Counted from the stretch's first letter, positions 33,602-45,428 are shown. The stretch: DNA of 64,000 nucleotides from Incurvaria masculella (GCA_946894095.1 OX335652.1:12485001-12549000), one strand, 5' to 3'. Notes: a model not told the origin generated them from the sequence alone. Numbers and translations are program-made.

Positions 33602-34173
33602 TTAGGTGAACCTTCCCGCTCAACTCTCCATACAAACGTGGAAAGAAGATCATGCGCATATTTCTTGTCAGAGATCCAAAATTATACTCAAAATAGCTTT
33701 ATTTGATCGAACTAGATGTCTGATGACCATTGGCATTGTAAAATAGTGTTTGGTTTTTGAATTATAAGGTCCGAAAGTTCAAATTTTTCCCGCGTTTTAT
33801 ACAATAACTTTGGAGGTGGATTTCTCAACGCTAACATAAAAACATCTTAAAGAGATTAGTCATCAGACGTAGCTTGTTTGATAAACATTAACAATCGATT
33901 TGTTTTTTTTTAATACAGCGGTCGTGATTTACTTTTAGCAATAAGTCGTTTTGTAATAAAAAAAATCGTAAATCTTACCAAATCAAACACAGGAGGATAC
34001 AACATGTCCATAAAGCAGACAATACGCATTTGTCTGCTTTATGGACATGTTGTATCCTCCTCATCACGGAGGCTGTCTTTTTCTTTGAAACAGAGAAGGT
34101 TCCAGAGCGCAATAGCACGGTTTGGTATCGTTGCCCGCGAATGAGTTAGTTCCGCCGGGAAGGGCCACCTTAA
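33602..34173 (+). mobile_element. TTAA-type MITE, family 2, copy with an internal inverted duplication
   Basis: The left end is worn (TTAGGTGAACCTTCCCGC), the right end is GGGCCACC-TTAA at 34163-34173. The body matches 29361-29910 except that 33992-34060 carries a perfect 31-base inverted pair around a 7-base spacer. Confidence 0.8.
33992..34060. repeat. Perfect 31-bp inverted pair inside the MITE
   Basis: Arms 33992-34022 and 34030-34060 are exact reverse complements, starting GGAGGATACAACATGTCC, around 'tacgcat'. The sibling copy at 29361 has only one arm, so the second arm arose by duplication-inversion. Confidence 0.9.
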
Positions 34174-34746
34174 AACACGAAATTAACAAACGAAAGTATT
34201 AATTGCAGGCTGTCACCTTCTCCACTCCATGCCACCGTGCGCGGAGCGTGTCTCACTCCGCTTTGAGCTTGTCATCTCGGATCCACTTTACGGATAATGA
34301 AGCTTTACACCTGCGCGACTGTTGTGCCTGTGAGCGGATGTATGCCGACTTGCGCAGACAAGGGCTCTCTGCGTGTTAGCTACACTGCGCCCCTGTCATT
34401 GCGATACGAATATGTTGTCTAAACTAGATTCCATTGTAGAAATGCGGGTAGATAGGTAGATATTAGAAAGGACGAAAATAGAACGGATATTGACTGAAAT
34501 TTTGCCGCGAAAATCAGGAAAAATACCTAAGAAAGCCAATGTCACTGATTTTACTACTTTTCTCAATGTTAGACATAAGCTGCCTCGTGGTCACTAAGTC
34601 TTAAAGGAAACTCCGGTTTCTAATTACTCAAATATTGAAATACATCATCGGCCTATAAACATACATGTTTGCTTCACTTATTACGAATGAAAAGGTAATA
34701 TTATGCTGAACAATGGAATTGCTTCTACCATTCGATAATTCAAAAG
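34174..34746. other. Non-coding stretch, nothing recognised
   Basis: A moderately GC-rich patch at 34200-34400 has no open domain. The rest is AT-rich. Confidence 0.4.
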
Positions 34747-34996
34747 AAAACCGACCAAGTGCGAGTCGGACTCGCACACAAAGGGTTCCGTGCCAACGCA
34801 TAAGACTTAACACAAAAAAATACGTTTTTACGGGTACCCTTTAATTTTTTTTTTTATTTTAGCGGCAAAATAAATACACAAATTTCAGCTGCCTACCTAT
34901 TAAGATTCATGAGATACAGCCCTGTGACGGACGGACGGACGGATGAACAGCGGAGGCTTAGTTATAGGGCACCCTTTGGGTACGGAATCCTAAAAA
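34747..34996 (+). repeat. GACG-microsatellite repeat, copy 10
   Basis: 'aaccgaccaagtgcgagtcg' to 'tttgggtacggaatcct', with a short GGAC run at 34929-34944. Confidence 0.85.
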
Positions 34997-35859
34997 ACAG
35001 CTGGTATTGTATTGTATTGTATTTCATTTTGTCAAATTGGTAGACAAGCTACACTCAGACAGGTCATTTCAGCTTACAATTTCTGGCATATACCATTTCT
35101 GGTTATAAATTGGAGCACACCTAACAAGGACACACCTAACCGTTGTGTCTGCGTAACAACTAAAAGCGCTCGTTAAATAAAAACTGAGCACTCAGAGCTG
35201 AATATTTTAGTTCAGGCACGGGAAGCGGAAATTGTGCTGCAATGTGAAATTATCAACTTCACTTTAATAATGTTTAAGTGAAACAATCTTCAGTGCAGCT
35301 ACGCGAGACTTCAGGGACATTGCTGAAAATACTTCGAAGAAAGTTGGAGAAATGCTTTAAAAGGATGAAGTTTGTTAATTGAATGAACGATAGTCAGTAC
35401 TTTAAAATGGTATAACTGTTACTGATTTGTTTTATATAATCTTGATGTTTTCTTCATTAAACGAGAATTAGACATTATTTGTGGAATGCCGGTACACATT
35501 GTTATTGATTGTAAAATAAATCGTCTAAGCGTCGGGGAGTGAAGCGTCCGGGAAGGAAATGTTTAATCTAATCTTTCTTTAAATTGGTATCGTAAGCCCC
35601 GATTAAGTAAATATAATATTGTACATTATGTCCACGATCCTTTTTTTCTGATTGCAGAACAAATAAACTATTTCAAAGCTCATACATTTAAAATTATGGA
35701 ATTAAATACATAACTGTGGTCCAACATAATTTTAATACCTGTTGCTATAAGAGTGGGACATATAAGTGGTTGTCATTGTCCATAGCTGTAGCGTGCCTAC
35801 TTATCGTCTATTATAGGATATAGGTAGTAGCCCTAAATCATCATATTCATAATGTAGAG
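34997..35859. other. AT-rich non-coding stretch
   Basis: Begins with a (TTGTA)n run at 35007-35023; nothing else recognised. Confidence 0.4.
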
Positions 35860-36200
35860 CTCCTACTAATCGTATATTTTATCATAATACACACCAAAAC
35901 GCCGGCTTTCCGGAGGGGTAGGCAGAGATGATGAAATGGTACGATCACAGCATAGTTCTTTCGCTTGCTCATATTTCTTTCGCAGCATGCTCTACGGTTT
36001 CGTGCTATATAACTGATTTTTACGAAATTTAACATCGAGCTAGGTATATTATTTAGTCACACATTTGGTACACTTCCACTCGCTTCTGCTTTGCAAATTT
36101 GTTTCGTTATTCTTTCGTCTCCCATTCAATTACAATATCACGGTGACGTATCCATTTCTCCGGTAGCTCCTTTTCTCAGAACCCTCTGAATTGTTGTCAA
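35860..36200 (-). pseudogene. Non-LTR retrotransposon 3' end, reverse strand
   Basis: On the minus strand, 36060-36200 gives fragments such as 'ITKQICKAEASG', typical of the C-terminal part of insect non-LTR reverse transcriptases. 35870-36000 gives 'YAVIVPFHHLCL' and the shared 3' tail also found at 17345 and 47775. Several stops and frame changes; 5'-truncated. Confidence 0.6.
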
Positions 36201-37080
36201 TGCCATCTGGAAAGATGATATTCATAAATCGTATACATTATCTGTAAGAATATGATCTTTTTTGTTTCTTGTATGAAATGCAGCCACAAACATTTGTTTA
36301 CATACAAGATTAACATTAGAACTTATTTATATCCTAACTTATTCCTCACTAAAAATACTATTTAATAAGGATAACCACTGGGTATACTTAATATGTATTC
36401 AATATATGTATATTTCTTTGGATTGTCTACATAATTTCAATGTATCAATTATTACTCACATACATATATCTGATACTTGAGCCTACTCAAATAAGAATAA
36501 TGTAACGAAAGTATTTTAATTCATGATGTTTCATGTTATTACAAAACTTAACATTTGATTTACCGTGATGAAACACGAAATATTGAGAAAAGATAAACTA
36601 CTGGCGAACGCTGGAGCAGAGGAACTATAGGCCTAGTCTTGTAATGCCGTGCTCAGGAATCAGACATTTTTCAGTCGAGAAAAAGCATTTATAGCGGGTG
36701 TCAATGCGATTTTTTCGATGAAAAATCTTGAATCAGTGCTCCGGAATCTTCTCGTTGCGTTGGACGGACGGGTAAAGTTTCCATTGCCCCGGATGTTTGG
36801 TTTGGCCAGCATTTTACTTGATTTCTTGAATCTTAAATTGACAACAAACAAAAAAAATCTGAACTTACGAGACATATTAGTAAAGATGATCTAAACTAAT
36901 ATTCAAGGTGTTTTGAGTAAGAGGTTCTTTAAACGTTCTTGTTAAACAGAGACCGTCACTCGAACTGTTACTAACTTCACACTGCTTCTATTTTCAAAAT
37001 AATAATGACAGCGCGCCAAATTTTTGTGAAACGTCAGTTTGTTTCATTGTCTTTAAGTGGGCGAAAAGAGTGTGAACAAA
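36201..37080. other. Non-coding stretch, nothing recognised
   Basis: An 81-codon ORF at 36649-36894 overlaps a 71-codon ORF on the other strand; neither has a recognisable domain. Confidence 0.4.
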
Positions 37081-37355
37081 TTTGAATTTCATAATACATT
37101 TTCGCAATGTCTATAAGGTAACAATGTGATCGATTTGCAGTTGGCCGGAAAATCAAAACCAGTCATCGTTCGGGAGCTCCGACATTCACGTGTGAACAAA
37201 ATGTTAGTGCATCGAACCATTAAGCGTTATAGACTAACCGGGAGCATTGATAACGGTTTGGAGGCGGTCATCCGAAAACAGCAACATCACGTGATATGTT
37301 TCGAAAGGTGAAGGCTCGAATTCAAAGAAATTGCTAGCGACATTTTGGCAGTTGC
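37081..37355 (+). pseudogene. Mariner-type transposase N-terminal fragment
   Basis: From 37126 the frame reads a helix-turn-helix segment with 'VNKMLVHRTIKRYRLTGSID', characteristic of mariner transposase N-termini. After a frame change near 37255 the next segment carries 'GGGHPKTATSRDM' and 'KVKARIQRN', the linker following the HTH in this family. A stop follows and the DDE catalytic part is absent. Old, 3'-truncated relic. Confidence 0.75.
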
Positions 37356-39110
37356 CTTCTCCATTCACATAGCATTGCCGTTGCTTGGCAATCATATCTG
37401 GCAATTGGTTATTTGTCAATCCGAGTTTTTTTTCGCTTGCCTATGTAACATACCGATTTGTTTTCTAGAAATGTGTACATTAAGTGCATTGTTTTCCTCT
37501 GAAATTCTCGTATTGTTGCTAAAGGAACATGCTTTAAGCGCATGCCTGTTAAGTCACGTCTGAAGATGATACCGCCTGCACATTTTTCTATTCACGTCGT
37601 AGGATCGATGATTGATGTTTTCTTTATATTGACGAACCCTACGTGACAATCCAAATTTCGCGCACTTATAATTTATTCGAACTTCTAGTAGTTAAACTCC
37701 CTTTGTTACGTAACAAACTCATTGTTAATCTGTGGATTCGATTAACTCAGTAAAAAAGGATCAGCAAATAAACTTCCATGGATTCGTTATTTTATGGTTT
37801 TTTTTTTTTCAAATTTATCTCATAAACATGTATGATCTCTGCTGTACAGAATATTATTTATAAGTTGAAACGCACATGGGCGTCGATTGGACAAGGTTTT
37901 TTCATTCAATATCTCGATTATTATTCACCGTCTAGACGTTGAATAAAATATGGTAATTATGAATTGGAATTCACGCGATGGGCGGCCAACGAGTAATTAT
38001 TAGTTAACATTTTTTTTTATTAAGTCTCCTTCCAAGCCGCTTCATAACTTTTTTCACACCTTTTATTCATTCATTCACCTACATTTTTCGTCGATTAAAC
38101 CTACAAAAGTTTTGATAACTTGTAATAGCAGAGAAAACATTTCGAAACGAACCACTCATAAGCCGGTAAGGTTCAGTTAGGTTAGGTAGTATGAGTTTGG
38201 GTTGGTTGAGGTGTTAGATCAGATTTGGATAGATTAGGTTTGGTAAGCTCATTTACAATAATTCGCTAGAAGTACAAGACTAAGGAGGTCGGGAGACGAA
38301 TTCAATTGGGTTGGGCTGCCTTCGGAAAGCTTAAATTCGCTCTGAAGTCTGACCTTCCACAAAATGTAACTGACTGACTGATAATTATCCTATAACACTT
38401 ACTACCTTACAGATATTTCAACTTGATTGTATCAAATACAAAAACATTAAAGAAAAAATGCTATTACAAGCCGAGCATGTAGATAATAGACATAAGTGAT
38501 ATTTCTTCTGAAGTTTTAAAACAAGAAGTAATAATTAATTACATCTATAGGTAAATTGTAATTATGAAACACTTTGTTCCAAGTTTTGTAACAGAATGTG
38601 TGCTCTATATAGCACTTTCTAATACATGTATACACATAATATTCTTTAATATCGTGAGAGTTTGTAAGATGTTTGAAGATCGGTTGGCATATTGTTAGGG
38701 CGCCCCCAAATAATTTTGAAACAATTTCAATATAAAGATCGGACTTGCTGAGAGGTTAGCAGAAAATTGAAAATGTTCAGTAACTGACAGAAGCGTTATT
38801 CCGACTGTTTTATCTTGTGATGTTGGAACACATATTTTTAAAAAGATACATTTTTTGCACATGCATACATACGCCAGTTGTGACGTATAGTTAAGTGAAT
38901 GTCATGCGGATATCAGTCGGATGGGTACTAATTCTGTCTAACCAAATCAAAACCAGATAAATTAAATTAATACACCATGTATGATTGATTAAATATATAC
39001 AAAAAAAAACAACAACCAATGTTCTAAGACGGGCATAAACACAAAAAAATACAAGTAGGTAAAGAAATATAGTAGGTTCCTAATTGAGAACCCCTAATAC
39101 GAACGACGAC
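37356..39110. other. AT-rich non-coding stretch
   Basis: Includes a segment at 37725-37790 resembling 33040-33125 and a short TTAGG-like run at 38168-38190. No gene recognised. Confidence 0.4.
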
Positions 39111-39179
39111 GCTGAGAAGTGTTACGCGCACTGAGTCTAAAGCCGGCAAAAAACAAGGTTCGGTACGGTACCTATGTGG

Positions 39180-39620
39180 TGATGATGCCTGGAGCACGTG
39201 GTTGGGCGGCAAACGGCGCCTGTCCCCGCGCGGCGAAGTTCGAGCGGCTGGGTCCCCTCAACTGTGGACGCACCGCACCACAGGGCGAGTCGATGGAGGA
39301 CCCCACTCGGAGCACGGGGTGACGGAGCACTTGGAGCGCGTGGTCGGGCGGCGAACGGCGCCTGCCCACGCGCGGCGAACCTCGAGCGGAGGAGGGTGGC
39401 TCCTGCGGTGGACGCACCGAACCACAGGGCGCGTCGATGGCGGAGCCGAATACACGAAGGGCGCGGCTGTGCTCCACCGAGCCAGCCTCGGCGAGACCCC
39501 GGGACGCGACTGGCGTTACTCGCTCGCGGCGGTCGGCGGTCTGTGGCGAAGATGGCTGCCGTCGTGGTCCTCTCCCATTGGCTCTGTAGGTTCGCCTGAC
39601 GTTCGCTAGGCACGCGCGCA
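39180..39620. other. GC-rich island with a 142-bp tandem duplication
   Basis: About 440 bases are strongly GC-rich and rich in CpG in an AT-rich setting. 39191-39332 and 39333-39475 are two diverged copies of one unit ('gcgtggtcgggcggcgaacgg', 'gtggacgcaccg...accacagggcg'). Long ORFs run in several frames on both strands (up to 158 codons), which is expected from stop-poor GC-rich DNA; none has a recognised domain. It could be a CpG-rich promoter or first exon. Confidence 0.55.
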
Positions 39621-39894
39621 TGAGGGAGGCAGCATCCTTGAATTGCTGAGTGGTAGAAAGAGACGGTACGCTAGAATAATTTCGACCGTTGGTACCTTAA
39701 AACGTGTATTTTCCATTATGTAGATAACTATTAAGGTCCATTGTGAGTATGCATAGGCACTGACATCGTTCTGATTCGCTACCGTAAGTGTAGTTTAAGA
39801 AATATATGACACAGATATTGATATTGGCTAAAAATTAAAATAATAAAGTTACGTATGTTGCATTACATCGATTTGGTCTCGGTACGTTCTCCTA

Positions 39895-40165
39895 GGACGC
39901 CCATCCACGACAATTCCCCTCAGTTCTGCTCCGTAAATTTGTTTCCTCATTCTTTCATTAGCCATTACATATGTCCAAACCATCTTACCACTTCTTTCTC
40001 GATTTTCGTCACAACATTATTTTTCAATTTACACTGCTCTCTAACTCAGTCGTTTCGAAAAATTTCCGTTAGATTAACTCCGCATACTTTCCTCTAGGAA
40101 CGCATTTCTTCTGCACGTATTCTACATTCGTGCGTCTTTTGCTAAGCCAGGCCACAATGTTTAGC
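39895..40165 (-). pseudogene. Non-LTR retrotransposon reverse-transcriptase fragment
   Basis: On the minus strand the segment shows 'AEEMRFLRG' near 40110 and 'KIEKEVVRWFGHM' near 39990. These are hallmark phrases of the C-terminal region of insect non-LTR reverse transcriptases. Stops interrupt it, so it is a relic. Confidence 0.65.
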
Positions 40166-40681
40166 CCAATCATTTATTTAATCTCGGTGGTACACCGAAA
40201 GTATTGACAACACTCCAGTCTAGACTGTCTGAGCTACCAGAGATACCTCTTCAGTTAAAGCGTACATTGTTTGAATAACCTAGAGTTAGAATACCCTTAA
40301 CTTTACTTATTAATTAAGCACTATTAGGTACAATTTAATAAACAAGCGAGCTGTGTGCTTTGTTTGTTTCAATGCGTATGGAAAACTTTTAGATAGTGTG
40401 AGTTATAAACATATTTGCACGAGAGTTGGTCGTGCCTGTAAGTGTACTCTAAATAGAGACTACAAGCACTTTAAAGTAACAAGGTTGAGCTAGACAATAA
40501 AGTTACCGAGCGATGCGCTCGAGCCTGGCCAATCTGGGGATTTGCAAAGCGTAATGCATGGTATAAACGTGGGTGGTTACTTTAAAATATACACAGCGGC
40601 TCGGAGCCGCTATATTTTTACGCCAGACGTGCTCTACGCTGCGCGAGATACAACATGCATGAGGTGCGGACGTGGATGAAT
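40166..40681. other. Non-coding flank of the LTR retrotransposon
   Basis: No recognised feature; ends at the GAAG target duplication (40682-40685). Confidence 0.4.
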
Positions 40682-40685
40682 GAAG

Positions 40686-41087
40686 TGTAACGATGTACTT
40701 AGCGCGATCCCGAATCCGACCATCTACCTCTCCACGGAACCCTGCGCCCACTCAGTTTGCGGGTAGATCAAAGAGATCTCCGCGACGCGACTGACTAAAC
40801 GGCGAGCGGAAGAAGGGGGACAGATGTCAACGCGCGCGAGCAAAAACGGACGACATTTCGGAAGAACGGAAGAACACCTTTTTGGGAATGTGTTATACGA
40901 TGTGGCCTGCGAAAAAGACGATTGTATTTTAAGAAAACCTCTTGTGCCGTGTCTACGGGAAGTATCCAGGAGCCGGGAAGTCTGTCCGGAGTCTTGGAGT
41001 TCGGCCTAGTGAGGTGAGTGGGCTTATACCTAACTGTCACTTGTCCTTCTCTTCCCAGCGCTAAGTACTCATTACTGACCTGTTATA
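40686..41087 (+). repeat. 5' LTR
   Basis: Starts TGTAACGATG and ends 'gacctgttata'; the termini TGTAAC / GTTATA are imperfectly inverted. Repeated without visible change at 45440-45841 (offset 4754). Confidence 0.95.
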
Positions 41088-41089
41088 AT

Positions 41090-41102
41090 TGGTGGAGGCG
41101 CC
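41090..41102 (+). promoter_or_regulatory. Primer-binding site (tRNA)
   Basis: TGGTGGAGGCGCC begins two bases after the 5' LTR with the TGG expected opposite a tRNA CCA end. I cannot say which tRNA without a search. Confidence 0.7.
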
Positions 41103-41137
41103 CATTTTATAAAAAAAAAAAATATCAGAACAACAAT

Positions 41138-42266
41138 ATGGCAAGCAAAGAAGGGCCAGGAGGGACTCGGGATGAATTAGCCCAATTAGTAGTGAAGCTA
41201 AAACAGGGTCTTAATAATCAAAATGAGGTACTCAGGGAGGTTTTGCAACGCCTAGCTACCGTCGAAGAAAGATTAATAAAACAGGACACAAAAAATGAGT
41301 CCGAGTCGAGTGCCGCGGACGCGAAGTCCACCGCGGACGCCCCCCCCCTCCGCCGCCGCCGGCGAGGGAGCCAGCGCGGGGATCTCGCAAACACGACCGG
41401 ATTATTACGAAAAAGAACAATTCAAAATTGCGAAACAAATGATCGAAGGAATAGGTACTTGCGATGGAAATGATGCTAATCATTTTATACAGTTCATCAT
41501 TCAGTTGGATCGCATTTTTAAGTTAAAATTAATACGATGTGATCGTCTTATACCGCTGATAATTTTAAAGTTACGCGAACCTTTAGTGTCATGGTGGTTC
41601 AGGAGATTTGATGGCACACACACAGACTGGGTCAAACTAAAGCCAGAACTATTAAATTATCTAAGCCCCATTCACAGGGAAACACTTAAGCAGGAATTAA
41701 TATTTCGCTTTCAAAAAGAAAACGAATCTTTGAGGGAGTTTGTACAGAACGTCGAATCAGCCGCAAATGCCTTAAATTGTGGATTTAGCGAAGGAGAATT
41801 AGTTAACATTATAACATCGCACATTTCGCCAAACACGTTCCAATATTTACGACCGATGCATCCAATAAACACGATTGAGTATTTACTTCAACTCGGAAGC
41901 GAGATAGATGGAGCTAGGCTGCGAGAGGCGCAGTATCACACGGCCGCCGGCGCTCCCCACTCCCAAATGGCGGCCGCCCCGCTCGTCACCCGCTTCGCTC
42001 CCCCGCCACCATCGCCACCTACGAGACCGCCGCCGCACGCGCACCGAGCAGCGAGCGCGCACGCTAACGAGCAGTCAGCACCGCCGCAGCGCCACCGCAC
42101 TGAATACTCATCTCAAACGACAAGCTATCGCAATAACGTAGACCGCGAGCCCATACGGTGCTACGAATGTAATTTATTCGGTCACTTAGCAAGAAACTGC
42201 GAAGTAAGAAGAGAGCGGTATAGCAGACAGTACGGGCATAGTTACCGTAATAATCAGGGAAACTAA
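41138..42266 (+). pseudogene. gag: gag of the LTR retrotransposon (one homopolymer frameshift)
   Basis: ATG 41138 is the first ATG after the primer-binding site. The product, about 375 residues if one extra C in the C9 run (41340-41348) is ignored, is the structural protein that packages the RNA. It has an N-terminal part with a predicted coiled coil (EVLREVLQRLATVEERLIKQ), a capsid-like region (residues 100-250), a Pro/Ala/His-rich low-complexity part, and one CCHC zinc knuckle (CYECNLFGHLARNC) near residue 341, then a basic tail. The frame ends at TAA 42264, right after the GGGAAAC heptamer that likely feeds pol. Confidence 0.85.
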
Positions 42267-45200
42267 TTACGGCACGTCATTATATTCGCCAGAATGCCGT
42301 GCTAAAGAAGGGCGTAAAATGCAACGGAACTAATTATAATAGGGTTAATACGCGTAGTAAAACGGGAGTAGTCTCTCTGCCTACAATGTCGGTTTGTATC
42401 GGGAAAGCGCTAGTTACTACCGCATTAATAGACAGCGGGGCAAACCGATCATTTTGTAGACAAGATATTTTTGCAAAGATTAAAAACGAAAAAAAAGTGC
42501 AAATAAATAATGTTAGCATAGAGTGCACAACGGCGGACGTGCGACCTTTTAGGTCCTCTATGACCATATCTGCTTTGATTTCGTTAGATAAACTCACTTG
42601 GAGACACACGTTCATTGTAGCCCAAGAGCTGATCACTCCTATTATTTTAGGTTACGATTTTATTAAAAAAACCCAATTACAATTACACCCAGGTAATAAC
42701 AGTATTTCATTTAAATTTGCACCAGATAAATTAATTAAGCTTAACGAAGAATTCAATAACAAAACAAACGGTGCATTTTCGATAGAAGAAAGACGCAGTA
42801 TTTATTTAAGCCCACAAGATAAAAATAGATTGGAAGAATTATTGTCTACGTATAGCGACGTAATAACGAAACAGTTAGGAAAAACGAATATCTTAAAGTA
42901 TAGCATAACACTAACCGATAGCGAGCCGGTCCGATTGCGCTTTTATCCATTATCTCCTCCAAAAGCGGAAGAAATGAAAAAACATATTGATGAATTGTTA
43001 GAAAAGGGTGTGATTGAAAAATCCGTGTCTCCATATGCGGCACCAGCTTTCTTGATCGATAAAAAAAATGGAAAAAAACGTCTTTGTTGTGACTATCGAG
43101 CTTTAAATAAGAAAATTGTTTATGATTCGTACCCTATGACTGCAGTAGAAACGGTTTTTCAGGTGTTAGGTAACGCCAAAGTATTTACAATCATAGACTT
43201 AAATAGTGCATTCCACCAAATCCCGCTAAACGAAAATGACAAAGAAAAAACCGCCTTCATAACTCCAAATGGTCTGTTTCAGTACAAGTACGTGCCATTT
43301 GGATTATGTGTTAGTCCGCAAGCTCTAAACAGGGTTATAGATCATATATTTGGAGAAATAAAACAAAAATTTATAATGCCTTTTGTGGATGACCTCATTA
43401 TATTCTCACCCGATATTAAAAGTCACTTTGATCATTTGGACGAGGTGTTGAGGAGACTTCGTGGAGCGGGACTAACAGTGAATCCAGAAAAAATACAAAC
43501 TTTTAGATCAGAGGTTAAATTCCTGGGGCATGTCGTTAATGGTCAGGGTCTACATGTAGATAATGAGAGGACAGAAGTTCTCGCAAACTTTCCGGTCCCA
43601 AAGAACTTAAAGCAAGTAAAGAGGTTTTTGGGGATGGCTGGTTTTTATGCTAAATTTGTCGAAAACTACGCCGAAATTTCGGAACCATTAAATAAACTTA
43701 AACGAAGTAATGAGCCATTCGTGTGGGGCGAGTGGCAACAAAAGGCATTTGACGCGATAAAAAAATCATTAATTACACCACCAGTACTGAGATTTCCTAA
43801 TTTCGATAAGAAATTTTTTCTTCAAGTTGACGCAAGCGGTACTGCACTTGGAGCGGTACTTCAACAGGAGGTAGAAGGAAATTTAGCACCTGTAGCTTAC
43901 GCAAGTCGCCTACTCAGTGACTCAGAGCGACGAAGAGCTACGTACGAATTAGAATGTGCGGCCGCAGTATTTGGAGTAAATAAATTTAAGCAATATTTAG
44001 AATTGGCTGAGTTCGAATTACATACTGACAATGCAGCGCTTTCGTGGTTGTTTTCGCATCCAAAGCAAACGGGAAAAATAGGCAGATGGGTATTTAGTCT
44101 TTCTCGTTTCAAATTTAAAATAAAACACATAAGAGGTACTGAGAACAGCGTGGCAGACTGTTTAAGCAGGATGTACGAGGGTGAAGGTAACGCGTGCTCT
44201 AGTCTATCCAATTACACCGAATTTAATCAGTCCTTAAAACTTCATCAAAGAAATGACCCTGAACTCCACGAACTTATCAACGCAATCGAAAAGGGAAGTA
44301 AAGTAAAAGGATTTAAAGTGGCTAATGAATACCTGTGCAAAAAGATAGCTAAAGGCAACAAATGGCGGATAGTAATTCCGGTTAATATAGTTCCATCAGT
44401 GATGCACTATTACCATGACCAAGAGATAACAGGCCACCTTGGTATAACGAAAACTTTTAATAGAATCGCAAAATATTACTGGTGGAATGGAATGTATCAG
44501 GAGATTAGGAATTACGTTAGATCATGTAAAGATTGCCAACTCTCAAAACCCACAAATCAATTACCAGCTGGGCTCATGAGTTCAAAGAATCCGGAGTCGG
44601 TATGGGACTCGGTTTATATTGATTATAAAGGACCATTGCCCAGATCAAAATCTGGACACCAATATATTCTAGTACTCATAGATGCGTATTCAAAGTGGGT
44701 TGAGTTAATGCCTGTACGTGCTGCGAGTGCAGCAAATACAGTTAAGGTATTGAGTAACGCAGTTTAGTCACGTTACGGTCCACCAAAAGCAGTCGTTTCT
44801 GACAACGGCACACATTTTACAGGAAGTCCATTCAAAGAAATGTGCATAGCTTGGGGAATTAAAAGAATCAATATTAGTCCACATTACCCGCAAGCGAATA
44901 TGGTCGAACGGGTAAATAGAAACATTAGTTCTATGCTTAAGATTTACAACCAACGCGAACGCGATAATTGGGATGCATGCTTACCCAATCTGCAGCTGGC
45001 ACTCAACTCGGCGACTCATGAGAGTACGGGAACAACCGCTGCTCAGCTATTTCTAGGTCGAGAATTAGTGCTGCCCTTGGAAAACATTTGGTCCGTGAGG
45101 AACATAGACAAATCCACTAATGTGATAACCCCACCAACAAAAGATCACGTAACCAAAAGTCTTTGGGAGAAAATGGGAGAGACGTGCAAAACATTATAAT

Positions 45201-45428
45201 TTAAGAAAAAGGGAAAATAACTATAGGGTTGGCCAGCTGGTATTACAAAAAAACTTTCCGATCAGTAGCAAAATACGGGGAATCACAAAGTCATTATCAC
45301 CGCGCTGGTTAGGGCCCATGGAAATCAGGGAACTTCGAGAAAATAGGGTTAAGCTAGCGAAGCCGGGCACGAACAAGATTGTCACAACCACCAATGTAGG
45401 ATTATTGAAACCCTATTGGGAACGTTAA
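42254..45428 (+). pseudogene. pol: pol of the LTR retrotransposon: PR-RT-RNaseH-IN
   Basis: The open frame starts at 42254, overlapping the gag end in the -1 frame; there is no early ATG, so it is probably made as a Gag-Pol fusion. In order: aspartic protease (ALIDSGANRSF, near residue 59), reverse transcriptase (FVDDLIIF near 377), RNase H (VDASG near 525; HTDNAALSW near 592), integrase with an HHCC zinc domain (HLGITKTF...CKDCQ), and the catalytic core (D in YIDYKG, D in VVSDNG, E in MVERVN). Three defects: TAG at 44765, a one-residue deletion between the second D and the E (34 residues instead of the usual 35), and an extra A at about 45170-45173; after the last the frame continues to TAA 45426. 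This copy likely cannot integrate itself. Confidence 0.92.
42257..42263 (+). promoter_or_regulatory. GGGAAAC slippery heptamer at the gag-pol junction
   Basis: In the gag frame it reads G GGA AAC directly before the TAA, matching the X-XXY-YYZ form of known -1 frameshift sites. The -1 frame from here is open into protease. Confidence 0.75.

Noticed and set aside
38166..38245. Telomeric TTAGG array
   Set aside because: Only two or three imperfect units; unlike 61138-61203 it is not a consistent run.
39137..39621. Long overlapping ORFs on both strands (up to 158 codons)
   Set aside because: GC-rich DNA is poor in stop codons; frames overlap on both strands, include a duplicated unit and show no known domain.
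40795..41040. 81-codon minus-strand ORF repeated at 45549-45794
   Set aside because: It is antisense within the two LTRs; the repetition only reflects LTR identity.
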